From assembly GCF_015644585.1 (NCBI RefSeq), contig NZ_JADOBI010000008.1, forward strand, positions 1 through 64,000: a stretch of 64,000 nucleotides of DNA. The letters run 5' to 3'. Made by a program: the position numbers and the translations under genes. The DNA comes from Rahnella laticis (GTDB lineage: Bacteria > Pseudomonadota > Gammaproteobacteria > Enterobacterales > Enterobacteriaceae). Of this stretch, positions 42,340 through 51,826 are shown in pieces. Every line of letters begins with the position of its first letter. The stretch's first letter is position 1. The notes beneath the pieces are model-generated. The model did not search any database. It was given only the letters and a program-made list of their open reading frames with translations, and was not told the DNA's origin.

Positions 42340-43665
42340 TTATCTGTCTGCAAGGCTGCGGGCGCAAAAAGTCTGGAAGGCGATCGATTTTTCCACCGGA
42401 TAGACTTCCTCACCGAGCATTTCACGAATAATGGAACTGTTGCGGTAACACGCCATGCCCAGATCCGGCGTGACGAAACCGTGGGTATGCAGTTCGGCGT
42501 TCTGGACAAAAATCTGATTGTTCGCGTCGATGCTGTAGTTGCGGTTGACGGCGTAGCGCCCGGCGTCATCCCACTGAATCCGGTTGTAAATACCTTCGAT
42601 AAACTGCGGCGGCTGATAACCGTAACCGGTGGCGAGCACCACGGATTCCGTCTGATGGCGATATTCCTGCTGCTGTTCGTGGTGAAGCAGCGTCATCTCC
42701 AGCTCGCCTTTGCGGTTACCCGTCAGCGCGGTCAGCTCCGAGTGCGTGTAGAGATCGACATTCAGCGGGCCATCCAGGCGTTTGGTGTACATCAGGTCAT
42801 AGATGTCGTTGATCAGGCTGATGTTGATGCCTTTGTACAAGCCTTTTTGCTCGCGGTTCAGCTGGTCGCGCTTGCTCATCGGCAGGGCATGGAAGTAATC
42901 GATGTACTCCGGCGAGGTCATTTCCAGCGTCAGTTTGCTGTATTCCAGCGGATAGAAACGCGGCGCGCGGGTCACCCAGGTCAGGTGATAATCGTACTTG
43001 TCGATTTCTGAAAGCAGGTCGTAATAAATTTCCGCCGCACTCTGGCCGCTGCCAACCACGGTGATGGATTTCGAGCGCTGCATCCGCTCTTTGTTCGGCA
43101 GGTAGGCGCTGGAATGATGAACGTTGCTGCCTGCTTCACGGGCGCAGGCCGGCATCCACGGTGACGGACCGGTGCCCAGCACCAGACGTTTGGCGCGGTA
43201 AATCTGTTTCTCGCCGCCCCGGGTCGGACGCGCATGCACCAGATAGCATCCGGTTTGTGCGTCCCACGTCACCAGCTCCACGCGCGTGGAAAATTGCAGG
43301 CTGGTCAGCTGTTCGCACGCCCACTGGCAATACTGATTGAACTCTTTGCGCATCATGAAGAAGTTTTCACGGATGTAAAAAGAGTACAGTTTTCCCTGTT
43401 GCTTCAGATAGTTGAGGAAACTGTAAGGGCTGGTCGGATCGGCCAGCGTCACCAGATCGGCCATAAACGGCGTCTGCAAGTGGGCGCTTTCCAGCATCAT
43501 GCCGGTATGCCAGTCAAAGCCGTCATTTTGATCTAAAAACAGTCCGTTCAGCGCTTTTACTGGCTCCGTCAGACAGGCCAGGCCGAGGTTGAACGGGCCG
43601 ATGCCAATCGCAATAAAATCGTAGGTCTGTTTATCTGCATTCAGTTCAGGGGAATTAAGGCTCAT
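42340..43665 (-). CDS. dfoA: Cadaverine N-monooxygenase DfoA
   Basis: This 441-residue flavin monooxygenase N-hydroxylates cadaverine using FAD, NADPH and oxygen. It has the FAD-binding GIGPFNLGLA motif (about 17-26), the NADPH-binding VVGSGQSAAEIYYDLL (about 202-217) and ATGYGYQPPQF (about 346). It belongs to the lysine/ornithine N6/N5-hydroxylase family (IucD type); diamine specificity is inferred from the dfoJ and dfoC neighbours. It lies 13 bases after dfoJ with AGGAG before the ATG. Confidence 0.92.
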   Translation of the reverse strand: MSLNSPELNADKQTYDFIAIGIGPFNLGLACLTEPVKALNGLFLDQNDGFDWHTGMMLESAHLQTPFMADLVTLADPTSPYSFLNYLKQQGKLYSFYIRENFFMMRKEFNQYCQWACEQLTSLQFSTRVELVTWDAQTGCYLVHARPTRGGEKQIYRAKRLVLGTGPSPWMPACAREAGSNVHHSSAYLPNKERMQRSKSITVVGSGQSAAEIYYDLLSEIDKYDYHLTWVTRAPRFYPLEYSKLTLEMTSPEYIDYFHALPMSKRDQLNREQKGLYKGINISLINDIYDLMYTKRLDGPLNVDLYTHSELTALTGNRKGELEMTLLHHEQQQEYRHQTESVVLATGYGYQPPQFIEGIYNRIQWDDAGRYAVNRNYSIDANNQIFVQNAELHTHGFVTPDLGMACYRNSSIIREMLGEEVYPVEKSIAFQTFCARSLADR

Positions 43666-43678
43666 GGTGCAACTCCTG

Positions 43679-45247
43679 TTAGCGGTTCTTCGCGGCGCTC
43701 AGCGCGGCGGCGGTCAGTTCTTTGCCGTAATGCGTGATAAGGCTGAGCACATCGGCGACGTCTTCCTTGGTGGTGGTCGGATTGAGCAGGGTGAATTTCA
43801 GGTACTGGCGCTGATGCACTTTGGTTCCGGCAATCACGGCGCTGCCGTCGCGGAAAATGGCTTTACGGATGTCGGCGTTGATGGCGTCAATTTGCTCCTG
43901 GCTCATCGACATGCGCGGAACAAAGCGGAACACCAGCGTGCTCAGTTCGGGTTTGTGCAACACTTCAATGTTCGGGTTTTGTTCCATCAGCTGATGGGTT
44001 TCGGTGGCGCGTTCCAGCAGCACATCGAAGGATTCGCCCAGCGCCTGCTGGCCCATGATGCGCAGCGTCAGCCACATTTTCAGGGCGTCGAAACGTTTGG
44101 TGGTCTGGATGCTTTTGTTGACCAGATTCGGCGTGCCTTCCAGTTTTGCACTCAGCGGATTCAGGTATTCCGCGTGGTGAGTGACGTGTTCCAGATGGCG
44201 GTGATCGTTGACCAGAAACGCACTGCAACTCACGGGCTGGAAGAAGGATTTGTGATAATCAACGGTCACGGAATCGGCCAGATGAATACCTTCGATGCGC
44301 TGGCGGTGCTGCGGGGAAACCAGTAAACCACAGCCATAAGCGGCGTCAGCGTGCATCCAGATTTTCTCTTTGCGGCAGATTTCCGCGATTTCATTGAGCG
44401 GATCGATACTGCCGAAATCAGTGGTGCCCGCCGTGGCCACAATGGCAATCGGGATCAAACCTTCTGCGTGACAGCGTTCGATTTCCTGTTTCAGCGCGCT
44501 GATATCCATACGGAATTTGTCGTCACAGGCGACAGGCACCACGGCGTCATAGCCGAGGCCGAGCAAGGCGGCGGATTTCTGAATGCTGAAATGGCTGACC
44601 TGTGAACTGAAGATGCGCCAGCGGTTAGCTTCCGGCGGTAAGCCCTGATATTTGATGCTGTGCTGCGGACGCGTGCGTTTGCAGTGACTGTCGCGCGCCA
44701 GCAACATCGCCATCAGATTTGATTGCGTGCCACCGCTGGTGAAAATACCGTCCGACTGCGCGCCAAAGCCAATGCGTGCCAGCGTCCAGTCGATGACCTT
44801 TTGCTCAATCAGCGTACCGCCTGCGCTCTGGTCCCAGGTATCGACGGAAGAGTTGATCGCGCTGATAAAAAGTTCGGCCAGTTGCGACGGAACGACGGTC
44901 GGGCAGTTGAGATGTGCGAGGTATTTCGGGTGATGGAAATAAACAGCGTGCTGAAGATATAAATCGTCAAGTTCTTCCAGCGCCAGCCGCGTTCCGTCTA
45001 AGGGTTTGGTTAAATCAATATGGCGAAACTGTTCGGCTAATTCGGCAGGGGACACACCCGAAAAAGGCTTTTCGGTCTGATTAATATGAGACTTAATTAA
45101 TTCAATCCCTTGCTCAATCTGTGCCTGCCAGTCCGGGGTGCTATTTTGATTGAAAATATAACCCTGATTTTTGCTTAATTTTTCCTGAGCAGGCGTGAGG
45201 CTATTCGCGCTGTCCTGCATTAATTCCCAATTATTTATCTGGCTCAT
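43679..45247 (-). CDS. dfoJ: PLP-dependent lysine decarboxylase DfoJ
   Basis: DfoJ makes cadaverine from lysine, the first step of desferrioxamine synthesis. The 522-residue enzyme belongs to the group II (DDC/glutamate type) PLP decarboxylases: FTSGGTQSNLMAMLLARDSH (about 164-183), VATAGTTDFGSIDPL (about 270), HADAAYGCGLL and the Lys motif SVTVDYHKSFFQP with the Schiff-base Lys. AAGGG stands six bases before the ATG. It is first in the operon, about 230 bases downstream of tandem Fur boxes. Confidence 0.92.
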   Translation of the reverse strand: MSQINNWELMQDSANSLTPAQEKLSKNQGYIFNQNSTPDWQAQIEQGIELIKSHINQTEKPFSGVSPAELAEQFRHIDLTKPLDGTRLALEELDDLYLQHAVYFHHPKYLAHLNCPTVVPSQLAELFISAINSSVDTWDQSAGGTLIEQKVIDWTLARIGFGAQSDGIFTSGGTQSNLMAMLLARDSHCKRTRPQHSIKYQGLPPEANRWRIFSSQVSHFSIQKSAALLGLGYDAVVPVACDDKFRMDISALKQEIERCHAEGLIPIAIVATAGTTDFGSIDPLNEIAEICRKEKIWMHADAAYGCGLLVSPQHRQRIEGIHLADSVTVDYHKSFFQPVSCSAFLVNDHRHLEHVTHHAEYLNPLSAKLEGTPNLVNKSIQTTKRFDALKMWLTLRIMGQQALGESFDVLLERATETHQLMEQNPNIEVLHKPELSTLVFRFVPRMSMSQEQIDAINADIRKAIFRDGSAVIAGTKVHQRQYLKFTLLNPTTTKEDVADVLSLITHYGKELTAAALSAAKNR

Positions 45248-45461
45248 TCTGGACCCTTTTAATCTGACCTTTTCATCGGGAGCAGGCGCGGGGCGGCCTC
45301 CCGAATGTATTAAGGAAATTTCAGTGAACGTAAGCGTTAGCAGGCAGGGCTCATGGCCACGCCTGTTAAGTGTATGGTTAATTATTTTTCTTTATCAGAA
45401 ATTGCAGGTTATTTGTCTTGTGTGATTTCCTTTGTGCGGATTTATACAAGGTTTTAACGAT

Positions 45462-45492
45462 TGGGAATCATTATAAATGCAAATCATTATCA
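45462..45492 (-). promoter_or_regulatory. Tandem Fur boxes upstream of dfoJ
   Basis: Two 7-1-7 Fur motifs stand 16 bp apart: TGGGAATCATTATAA (45462-45476, 11 of 14 consensus positions) and TGCAAATCATTATCA (45478-45492, 12 of 14). This predicts iron repression of the whole dfo operon. The remaining gap 45248-45830 is AT-rich and holds no convincing gene. Confidence 0.8.
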
Positions 45493-45830
45493 TTCAATAA
45501 CGACATTGAACATTTAGCAAATACCTGTGTTTTTGATGTTTTTATGTGATCGCAGTCACATAAAAATGTAAATTTGGCTTTGGATACTCTTAATCCTATG
45601 AGAGAAGTCTGTATTTGTTATTCAATTCTGTGCTCTCAATCCGGGCATTCAGGATACAAAAAGTTATATTTAGCCATAATAAGTGCAGGTGTAATTTGTT
45701 TTTATCACGAAGGGATTGTTGTGATGCAGGGGAGTATTTCCACAAGATGGCAAAATAATGATCAAATTAAGAACGTTAAATGCCTTCATACGGCAGGGGA
45801 ATAAAAGGATTAAATGCAGGGAAATAAAAA

Positions 45831-45851
45831 GGCCGATCATAATAATCGGCC
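45831..45851 (-). terminator. Terminator of pykA
   Basis: GGCCGAT (45831-45837) pairs with ATCGGCC (45845-45851), 7-base loop; on the minus strand TTTTTATTT follows. Confidence 0.85.
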
Positions 45852-45880
45852 ATTGAGTTATATTTTATTACATTTAGAGA

Positions 45881-47323
45881 TTAATCAACACGCAACAGGC
45901 GGCTGGTATTGGTTGTGCCTATGGTGCTCATGACGTCGCCCTGAGTGATGATCACCAGGTCGCCTGAAAGCAGATAACCTTTATCACGCAGCAAGTTCAC
46001 CGCGTCCTGAGCGGCTGCGACGCCGTCGTTGACGCTGTCGAAGAAGACCGGCGTGACGCCACGATAAATGGCGGTCAGGTTAAGCGTGTGCTCATGGCGG
46101 GACATGGCAAAAATCGGCAGGCCGGAGCTGATACGTGACAACATCAGCGCGGTGCGGCCAGATTCGGTCATGGAGATAATCGCCGAGACGCCTTTCAGAT
46201 GGTTGGCGGCGTACATCGCTGACATGGCGATGGCTTCTTCGATGTTATCGAATTCCACGTCCAGACGGTGTTTGGAAACGTTGATGCTTGGGATTTTTTC
46301 CGCACCGAGACAAACACGCGCCATAGCAGCCACGGTTTCTGACGGATACTGCCCGGCAGCCGTTTCAGCAGAAAGCATCACGGCGTCGGTTCCGTCGAGC
46401 ACGGCGTTCGCGACGTCCATCACTTCCGCACGGGTTGGCATCGGATTGGTGATCATCGATTCCATCATCTGCGTCGCGGTAATAACAGCGCGGTTGAGCT
46501 GACGGGCACGGCGGATCAGTTTCTTCTGAATACCCACCAGTTCCGGGTCACCGATTTCAACGCCCAGGTCACCACGGGCCACCATCACAACATCGGAAGC
46601 GAGAATGATGTCATCCATCGCCGCGTCGGTCGCGACGGCTTCAGCACGTTCAACTTTAGAAACGATTTGCGCATTACAGCCGGCATCGCGTGCCAGACGG
46701 CGTGCGTAGTTAAGATCTTCGCCCGTGCGTGGGAATGAAACTGCCAGATAATCTACGTCCATTTTGGCCGCAGTAATAATGTCAGCTTTATCTTTTTCAG
46801 TCAGGGCTTCAGCGGAAAGACCGCCGCCCAGCTTGTTAATGCCTTTATTGTTGGACAGCGGGCCGCCAACGGTGACTTCGGTGAAGACTTTCATGCCCTG
46901 AACTTCGAGCACTTTCAGCTGCACACGGCCATCATCAAGCAGCAGAATGTCGCCCGGTACCACGTCGGCAGGCAGACCTTTGTAGTCGATACCCACTTTC
47001 TCTTTATCGCCTTCACCCTTGCTCATGTTGGCGTCGAGCAGGAATTTGTCGCCGATATTCAGGAAAACTTTGCCTTCTTTAAAGGTCGATACGCGGATTT
47101 TTGGCCCTTGCAGGTCGCCAAGAATAGCCACGTGGCGGCCAAGACGGGCGGCGATTTCGCGCACTTTGTTGGCGCGCAGGATGTGGTCTTCAGGGGTGCC
47201 GTGGGAGAAATTCATACGTACAACGTTTGCACCGGCGGCAATGATTTTTTCGAGGTTGTTGTCGCGGTCAGTTGCAGGACCGAGGGTGGTAACAATCTTG
47301 GTTCTTCTGAGCCTTCTGGACAT
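45881..47323 (-). CDS. pykA: Pyruvate kinase II PykA
   Basis: PykA converts phosphoenolpyruvate and ADP to pyruvate and ATP, the last step of glycolysis; the type II enzyme is AMP-activated in E. coli. The 480-residue chain has [12 protein letters not shown] at the start, RMNFSHG (about 37), the active-site [10 protein letters not shown] (about 247-256) and [22 protein letters not shown]. Placement next to hexR and zwf and absence of PykF-type features support type II. A HexR-like box lies upstream. Confidence 0.96.
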   Translation of the reverse strand: MSRRLRRTKIVTTLGPATDRDNNLEKIIAAGANVVRMNFSHGTPEDHILRANKVREIAARLGRHVAILGDLQGPKIRVSTFKEGKVFLNIGDKFLLDANMSKGEGDKEKVGIDYKGLPADVVPGDILLLDDGRVQLKVLEVQGMKVFTEVTVGGPLSNNKGINKLGGGLSAEALTEKDKADIITAAKMDVDYLAVSFPRTGEDLNYARRLARDAGCNAQIVSKVERAEAVATDAAMDDIILASDVVMVARGDLGVEIGDPELVGIQKKLIRRARQLNRAVITATQMMESMITNPMPTRAEVMDVANAVLDGTDAVMLSAETAAGQYPSETVAAMARVCLGAEKIPSINVSKHRLDVEFDNIEEAIAMSAMYAANHLKGVSAIISMTESGRTALMLSRISSGLPIFAMSRHEHTLNLTAIYRGVTPVFFDSVNDGVAAAQDAVNLLRDKGYLLSGDLVIITQGDVMSTIGTTNTSRLLRVD

Positions 47324-47389
47324 GCCTTACTCCGTTAACTGGTGAAGCAATTATTGTGCAAAAAACAGCGGGTCCACATTGGGTTGAGG

Positions 47390-47404
47390 TGTAATTGTAA
47401 TACA
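47390..47404 (-). promoter_or_regulatory. HexR-like box upstream of pykA
   Basis: TGTAATTGTAATACA matches 12 of 15 positions of the HexR consensus TGTAATTAAATTACA, 67 bases before the pykA start. Control by the adjacent HexR is inferred. Confidence 0.55.
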
Positions 47405-47556
47405 AAAGGGTTTCACCTGTGTGACCCGCTGACCTCATGTCTGACATTTGTCCTGCGCACTTTGCGCGTAGATTTTCCGCCAGACTCCCTATTAAATCGT
47501 TGGTGTTCAATTAATATGTTTAGTGAATGATTTGCTGCCTGCCGCGCAGGGCAATG

Positions 47557-48426
47557 TCATTCAGGCAGGTTAGGGACGACAATACCCTTATCAAAGCGCG
47601 ATTCTTTCAACGCTTCTTTGACCCGCTTCAGGTTATCTCTGAATTTTGCGCCGCGGCGCAAGGTAAAACCGGTGGCCAGTACATCGATCAGCGTCAGTTG
47701 TGCAATCCGCGAGACCATCGGCATATAAACGTCGGTGTCTTCGGGCACATCGAGCAGCAGGGCGAGCGTGGCTTCGTGCGCCAGCGGCGTATTAAAAGAG
47801 GTAATAGCAATGACCGTGGCATCGTTTTCGCGGGCAAGGTGCGCAAGTTCCACCAGGTTTTTGGTGCGTCCGGTGTGAGAAATCAGCACAACCACGTCGC
47901 CTTCGCTGGAATTCATGCAACTCATGCGCTGCATGACGATGTCATCGAAGTAGACCACGGGAATGTTGAAGCGGAAAAATTTGTTCATGGCATCATGCGC
48001 GACGGCGGCGGAAGCCCCCAGCCCGAAGAAGGAAATCTTCTTGGCCTGTGTGAGTAAATCGACGGCGCGGTTGATGGCGGCGATATCCAGGGTGTTTTTC
48101 ACCTGATCGAGGCTGGCCATCGCAGATTCAAAGATTTTACTGGTGTAAGCGCTGACGCTGTCGCTTTCATCCACGTTACGGTTCACATAAGGCGTACCGT
48201 TTGCCAGACTTTGTGCCAGATGCAGTTTAAAATCTGGAAACCCTTTTGTGTCGAGACGACGGCAAAAACGGTTTACAGTAGGTTCACTGACGTCGGCCAT
48301 ACGGGCGAGAGTGGCAATACTGGAATGAATAGCAATGTGCGGCGATGCGAGGATAACTTCTGCAACTTTGCGTTCTGACTTGCTCAGAATGTCAAGGCTG
48401 GTCTGGATTTTTTCCAATGTATTCAT
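47557..48426 (-). CDS. hexR: Central carbon regulator HexR (RpiR family)
   Basis: HexR is a repressor of glucose and Entner-Doudoroff genes that senses 2-keto-3-deoxy-6-phosphogluconate. The 289-residue protein has an RpiR N-terminal HTH (MADVSEPTVNRFCRRLDTKGFPDF, of which the core helix is about 43-60) and a C-terminal SIS domain (KISFFGLGASAAVAHDA; ISHTGRTKN). ATG 48426 (MNTLEKIQ) matches the usual N-terminus; the frame opens slightly earlier at 48450. It is divergent from zwf. Confidence 0.93.
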   Translation of the reverse strand: MNTLEKIQTSLDILSKSERKVAEVILASPHIAIHSSIATLARMADVSEPTVNRFCRRLDTKGFPDFKLHLAQSLANGTPYVNRNVDESDSVSAYTSKIFESAMASLDQVKNTLDIAAINRAVDLLTQAKKISFFGLGASAAVAHDAMNKFFRFNIPVVYFDDIVMQRMSCMNSSEGDVVVLISHTGRTKNLVELAHLARENDATVIAITSFNTPLAHEATLALLLDVPEDTDVYMPMVSRIAQLTLIDVLATGFTLRRGAKFRDNLKRVKEALKESRFDKGIVVPNLPE

Positions 48427-48602
48427 AAGCATGCCACTCATAGGTTTCAACGATTTCTTTGAAAAGAGGAAATCGTTCTGATTTGATGAAAATATACTAC
48501 GCGCTTCAGGCCGTTGGCAGCGTCAGTCAGGCGAATTTACGGCTTTTTTTGTCAGAGTTTGACCGAGATCTAACTTTCAGTATGGTAAATTCTGTTCAGT
48601 TT

Positions 48603-48617
48603 TGTCATAAAATTACA
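48603..48617 (+). promoter_or_regulatory. HexR-like box 1 in the hexR-zwf gap
   Basis: TGTCATAAAATTACA matches 13 of 15 positions of the HexR consensus. Confidence 0.65.
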
Positions 48618-48737
48618 GAATGCGGTTGGTTTTCGACGCGTCTGGAATACGCAGGATAAAAACAGGGTTTTATCAGCAAGTTATCACGCTGTCAGATCAA
48701 GGTTTACGGCTTACGGGCAATCAGAGTACATTGTTGC

Positions 48738-48752
48738 TGAAATAAAATTACA
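48738..48752 (+). promoter_or_regulatory. HexR-like box 2 in the hexR-zwf gap
   Basis: TGAAATAAAATTACA matches 13 of 15 positions of the HexR consensus and lies 85 bases before zwf. Confidence 0.65.
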
Positions 48753-48757
48753 ATATG

Positions 48758-48815
48758 TACCCGAGATAATTCGAGTTGCAGCTCACGCAAAGGCAACCAG
48801 AAATAGATTAGGTAT
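48758..48815. repeat. Possible internally deleted ERIC remnant in the zwf leader
   Basis: TACCCGAGATAATTCGAGTT is like one end of an ERIC element, and GGTAT closes the stretch 58 bases on. The ERIC core is missing, so this would be a deletion derivative. It falls inside the zwf 5-prime leader. Confidence 0.4.
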
Positions 48816-48836
48816 TCCTGCATTGAGGAGAAGAAC

Positions 48837-50312
48837 ATGGCGGTAACTCAGACAGCCCAGGCGTGTGATCTGGTAATTTTCGGTGCAAAAGGCGATCTTG
48901 CGCGTCGTAAGCTGTTGCCTTCCCTGTATCAGTTAGAGAAAGCAGGTCACATTCACCCTGACACCCGCATCATTGGTGTTGGGCGTGCGGAATGGGACAA
49001 AGCGGCCTATACCGAAGTGGTTAAAGAAGCACTCACCACCTTCATGAAAGAAAAAATTGATCCGGAACTGTGGGATAAACTCAGTGCCCGTCTTGATTTC
49101 TGTAACCTTGATGTCAACGATCTGAAGCATTTCAAAGTGCTGGGCAAAATGCTTGACCAGCAAAACCGCGCCACCATTAACTACTTTGCGATTGCGCCAA
49201 GCCACTTCGGTGCGATTTGCCGTGGTCTGGGTGAAGCAGGGCTGAACAAAGAACCTGCGCGCGTTGTGATGGAAAAACCACTGGGCCACTCTCTGGAGTC
49301 TTCTCAGGTCATCAACGATCAGGTTGCGGAGTATTTCGCCGAATCTCAGGTTTACCGTATCGACCATTATCTGGGTAAAGAAACGGTACTGAACCTGCTG
49401 GCGCTGCGTTTTGCCAACAACCTGTTCGCCAGCAACTGGGATAACCGCACCATCGATCACGTGCAGATCACCGTTGCGGAAGAAGTGGGTATCGAAGGCC
49501 GCTGGGGTTATTTCGATGACGCGGGCCAGATGCGCGACATGATCCAGAACCACTTGCTGCAAATTCTGACCATGATTGCCATGTCGCCTCCGGCGGATCT
49601 GAGCACCGACCGTATTCGTGATGAAAAAGTCAAAGTGCTGCGTTCCCTGCGTCGCATCGACCAGTCAAACGTGCGTGAAAACACGGTGCGTGGCCAGTAC
49701 ACCGCTGGTTTCGTCCAGGGCAAAAAAGTGCCGGGCTATCTGGAAGAAGAAGGCGCGAAAAAAACCAGCAGCACCGAAACCTTTGTGTCTATCCGTGTGG
49801 ATATCGACAACTGGCAGTGGGCTGGCGTGCCGTTCTACCTGCGTACCGGTAAACGTCTGCCGACCAAATGTTCAGAAGTTGTGGTGTACTTTAAGAGCCC
49901 GGCGCTCAACCTGTTCCGCGATTCTTATCAGCAGTTGCCGCAGAACAAACTGACCATTCGTCTGCAACCGGACGAAGGTATCGAAATCGAAGTGCTTAAC
50001 AAGGTTCCGGGTCTGGAACACAAACATCGTTTGCAAACCACCAAACTGGACCTGAGCTTCACCGAAACCTTTAACGAGCAACACATCGCCGATGCCTACG
50101 AGCGTCTGCTGCTGGAAACCATGCGTGGGATCCAGGCGCTGTTCGTACGCCGTGACGAAGTGGAAGAAGCCTGGAAATGGGTCGACTCCATCATGAATGC
50201 ATGGGCGGCGGAAAGCGAAGCGCCAAAACCGTATCAGTCCGGCACATGGGGGCCGGTGGCTTCTGTGGCCATGATTACCCGTGACGGCCGTTCCTGGAAC
50301 GAGTTTGAATAA
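48837..50312 (+). CDS. zwf: Glucose-6-phosphate 1-dehydrogenase Zwf
   Basis: Zwf oxidises glucose 6-phosphate to 6-phosphogluconolactone with NADP, feeding the pentose phosphate and Entner-Doudoroff routes. The 491-residue enzyme has the Rossmann motif [19 protein letters not shown] (about 13-31) and the substrate-binding [11 protein letters not shown] (about 178-188). GAGGAG precedes the ATG. HexR boxes lie in the leader. Unlike in E. coli, edd does not follow; a terminator and then eda do. Confidence 0.97.
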   Translation: MAVTQTAQACDLVIFGAKGDLARRKLLPSLYQLEKAGHIHPDTRIIGVGRAEWDKAAYTEVVKEALTTFMKEKIDPELWDKLSARLDFCNLDVNDLKHFKVLGKMLDQQNRATINYFAIAPSHFGAICRGLGEAGLNKEPARVVMEKPLGHSLESSQVINDQVAEYFAESQVYRIDHYLGKETVLNLLALRFANNLFASNWDNRTIDHVQITVAEEVGIEGRWGYFDDAGQMRDMIQNHLLQILTMIAMSPPADLSTDRIRDEKVKVLRSLRRIDQSNVRENTVRGQYTAGFVQGKKVPGYLEEEGAKKTSSTETFVSIRVDIDNWQWAGVPFYLRTGKRLPTKCSEVVVYFKSPALNLFRDSYQQLPQNKLTIRLQPDEGIEIEVLNKVPGLEHKHRLQTTKLDLSFTETFNEQHIADAYERLLLETMRGIQALFVRRDEVEEAWKWVDSIMNAWAAESEAPKPYQSGTWGPVASVAMITRDGRSWNEFE

Positions 50313-50325
50313 CCGGTAATCCTTT

Positions 50326-50353
50326 AAAAAACGCTGCCTGTGCAGCGTTTTTT
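50326..50353 (+). terminator. Terminator of zwf
   Basis: AACGCTGC pairs with GCAGCGTT around loop CTGT, with A-run before and seven T after. Confidence 0.92.
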
Positions 50354-50516
50354 TATGACATATCAATTCTTTTAGCAGTTAGGAATAGTAGTATCTCGTC
50401 GAATCGGGTGTGGTCGGTTTCTGGCAACGTTTTTTCTTTCTGAAAAGTTGCCGGACCCTGTGGCAGGGGCGCGCCATCAATCACAACGGTGCCTGCGGGC
50501 ATGAACGGAGAACAAG

Positions 50517-51158
50517 ATGAAAAACTGGAAAACAAGCGCGGAACAAATTCTGACCTCAGGGCCGGTTGTTCCTGTGATTGTTATCAACAAACTGGAACAT
50601 GCGGTTCCGCTGGCGAAAGCGCTGGTTGCCGGTGGTGTGCGGGTGCTGGAAGTGACGTTACGTACCGCTTGTGCGATGGACGCAATCCGTGCGATTGCCA
50701 AAGAAGTGCCGGACGCCATTATTGGTGCGGGTACCGTTCTCAATCCTGAACAACTGGCCGAAGTCACCGAAGCAGGCGCTCAGTTTGCGATCAGCCCTGG
50801 CCTGACAGACTCTTTGCTGAAAGCAGCCAACGCCGGTTCTATCCCGCTGATTCCGGGTATTTGCACCGTATCAGAACTGATGATGGGTCTCGATGCCGGT
50901 CTGCGTGAATTCAAATTCTTCCCGGCGGAAGCCAACGGCGGCGTGAAAGCGTTGCAGGCGATTGCCGGTCCGTTCCCGCAAGTGCGTTTCTGCCCGACCG
51001 GCGGGATTTCACCGGCGAACTACCGTGATTATCTGGCGCTGAAAAGCGTGCTGTGCATCGGCGGTTCATGGCTGGTGCCTGCGGACGCGCTGGAAAGCGG
51101 CGATTACGCACGTATCACGCAACTGGCAAAAGAAGCCGTTGCGGGCGCAAAAGCGTAA
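50517..51158 (+). CDS. eda: KDPG/KHG aldolase Eda
   Basis: Eda splits 2-keto-3-deoxy-6-phosphogluconate into pyruvate and glyceraldehyde 3-phosphate. The 213-residue chain has VLEVTLRT with the catalytic Glu (about 45), [19 protein letters not shown], the Schiff-base Lys in [13 protein letters not shown] (about 132-144) and FCPTGGI. It has its own leader after the zwf terminator. An ERIC element begins right at its stop codon. Confidence 0.96.
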   Translation: MKNWKTSAEQILTSGPVVPVIVINKLEHAVPLAKALVAGGVRVLEVTLRTACAMDAIRAIAKEVPDAIIGAGTVLNPEQLAEVTEAGAQFAISPGLTDSLLKAANAGSIPLIPGICTVSELMMGLDAGLREFKFFPAEANGGVKALQAIAGPFPQVRFCPTGGISPANYRDYLALKSVLCIGGSWLVPADALESGDYARITQLAKEAVAGAKA

Positions 51159-51282
51159 TACCCGTCATCCTTCGGGCCGCCTCTGCGTTGGCTGCCCTCT
51201 CGAACCCCGGTCACATACTGAATGTATGCTCCCGGGGATTCACTCAGTTGCCGCCTTGATGCGACCCGAATGTTTAGGGTAT
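51158..51282. repeat. ERIC intergenic repeat element
   Basis: This 125-bp imperfect palindrome is bounded by ATACCC (51158-51163) and GGGTAT (51277-51282). Its core ATGTATGCTCCCGGGGATTC (from 51222) agrees with the ERIC consensus at all but two positions over 22 bases. Its left end overlaps the last base of the eda stop codon. The size is normal for ERIC (about 127 bp). Confidence 0.9.
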
Positions 51283-51293
51283 TTCAAAATGCG

Positions 51294-51318
51294 AAAACCT
51301 CCCGCGGGAGGTTTTTTT
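51294..51318. terminator. Terminator shared by eda and yoaB
   Basis: AAAACCTCCCG with CGGGAGGTTTT forms a perfect palindrome followed by T on both strands. Confidence 0.88.
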
Positions 51319-51337
51319 TATCTCTGAGATCCGGCGC

Positions 51338-51682
51338 TTAGCGTGCGGCGATGATCTTAATTTCGATTTTGTATTTCGGGTTCATCAGGTTGGCCTGCAC
51401 GGTGCAGCGAACCGGCGCGTTACCCGGAGACACCCACGCATCCCAGGCTTCGTTCATTGCCGGGAAATCTTCCTTGTGAACCAGAAACAGCGTGGCATCG
51501 AGAATTTTGCTCTTGTCGGAACCGGCTTCTGTCAGCACGGCATCGATGATGGCCAGCGTTTCAGCGGTCTGATCTTTCGCATTTGCATCCAGATTTTCCG
51601 GCACCGCCGTGTAGTAAATAGTGTCGTTGTGGATGACCACATCAGACATGCGTGGCTCAGGTCGGATCCGTTCGATAGTCAT
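51338..51682 (-). CDS. yoaB: RidA-family protein YoaB
   Basis: This 114-residue protein belongs to the YjgF/YER057c/UK114 (RidA) family, which form trimers; RidA itself hydrolyses reactive enamines and imines. Seen are the CTVQANLMNPKYKIEIKI end with the conserved Cys-Thr and the Arg before it (PVRCTVQA), and YYTAVPENLDA. The sequence fits E. coli YoaB, which is also next to yoaA. A substrate for YoaB is not established. Confidence 0.92.
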   Translation of the reverse strand: MTIERIRPEPRMSDVVIHNDTIYYTAVPENLDANAKDQTAETLAIIDAVLTEAGSDKSKILDATLFLVHKEDFPAMNEAWDAWVSPGNAPVRCTVQANLMNPKYKIEIKIIAAR

Positions 51683-51826
51683 ACTTTTGTGCTCCTGTTA
51701 GTCACTTTTTATTGATGGCGGTAAGGGTAACACAAAGGCTTGCTGCGTTGGATTGGCAGATGGCGGTGGCGGTAAGGGCGTTCGGTTGGCATAATCACTG
51801 CTGATCCGTACAGGTAGAGAGATTCA

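Noticed and set aside
45574-45804. 76-codon frame between dfoJ and pykA
   Set aside because: No ribosome-binding site and no family; it lies in the AT-rich upstream region of the dfo operon.
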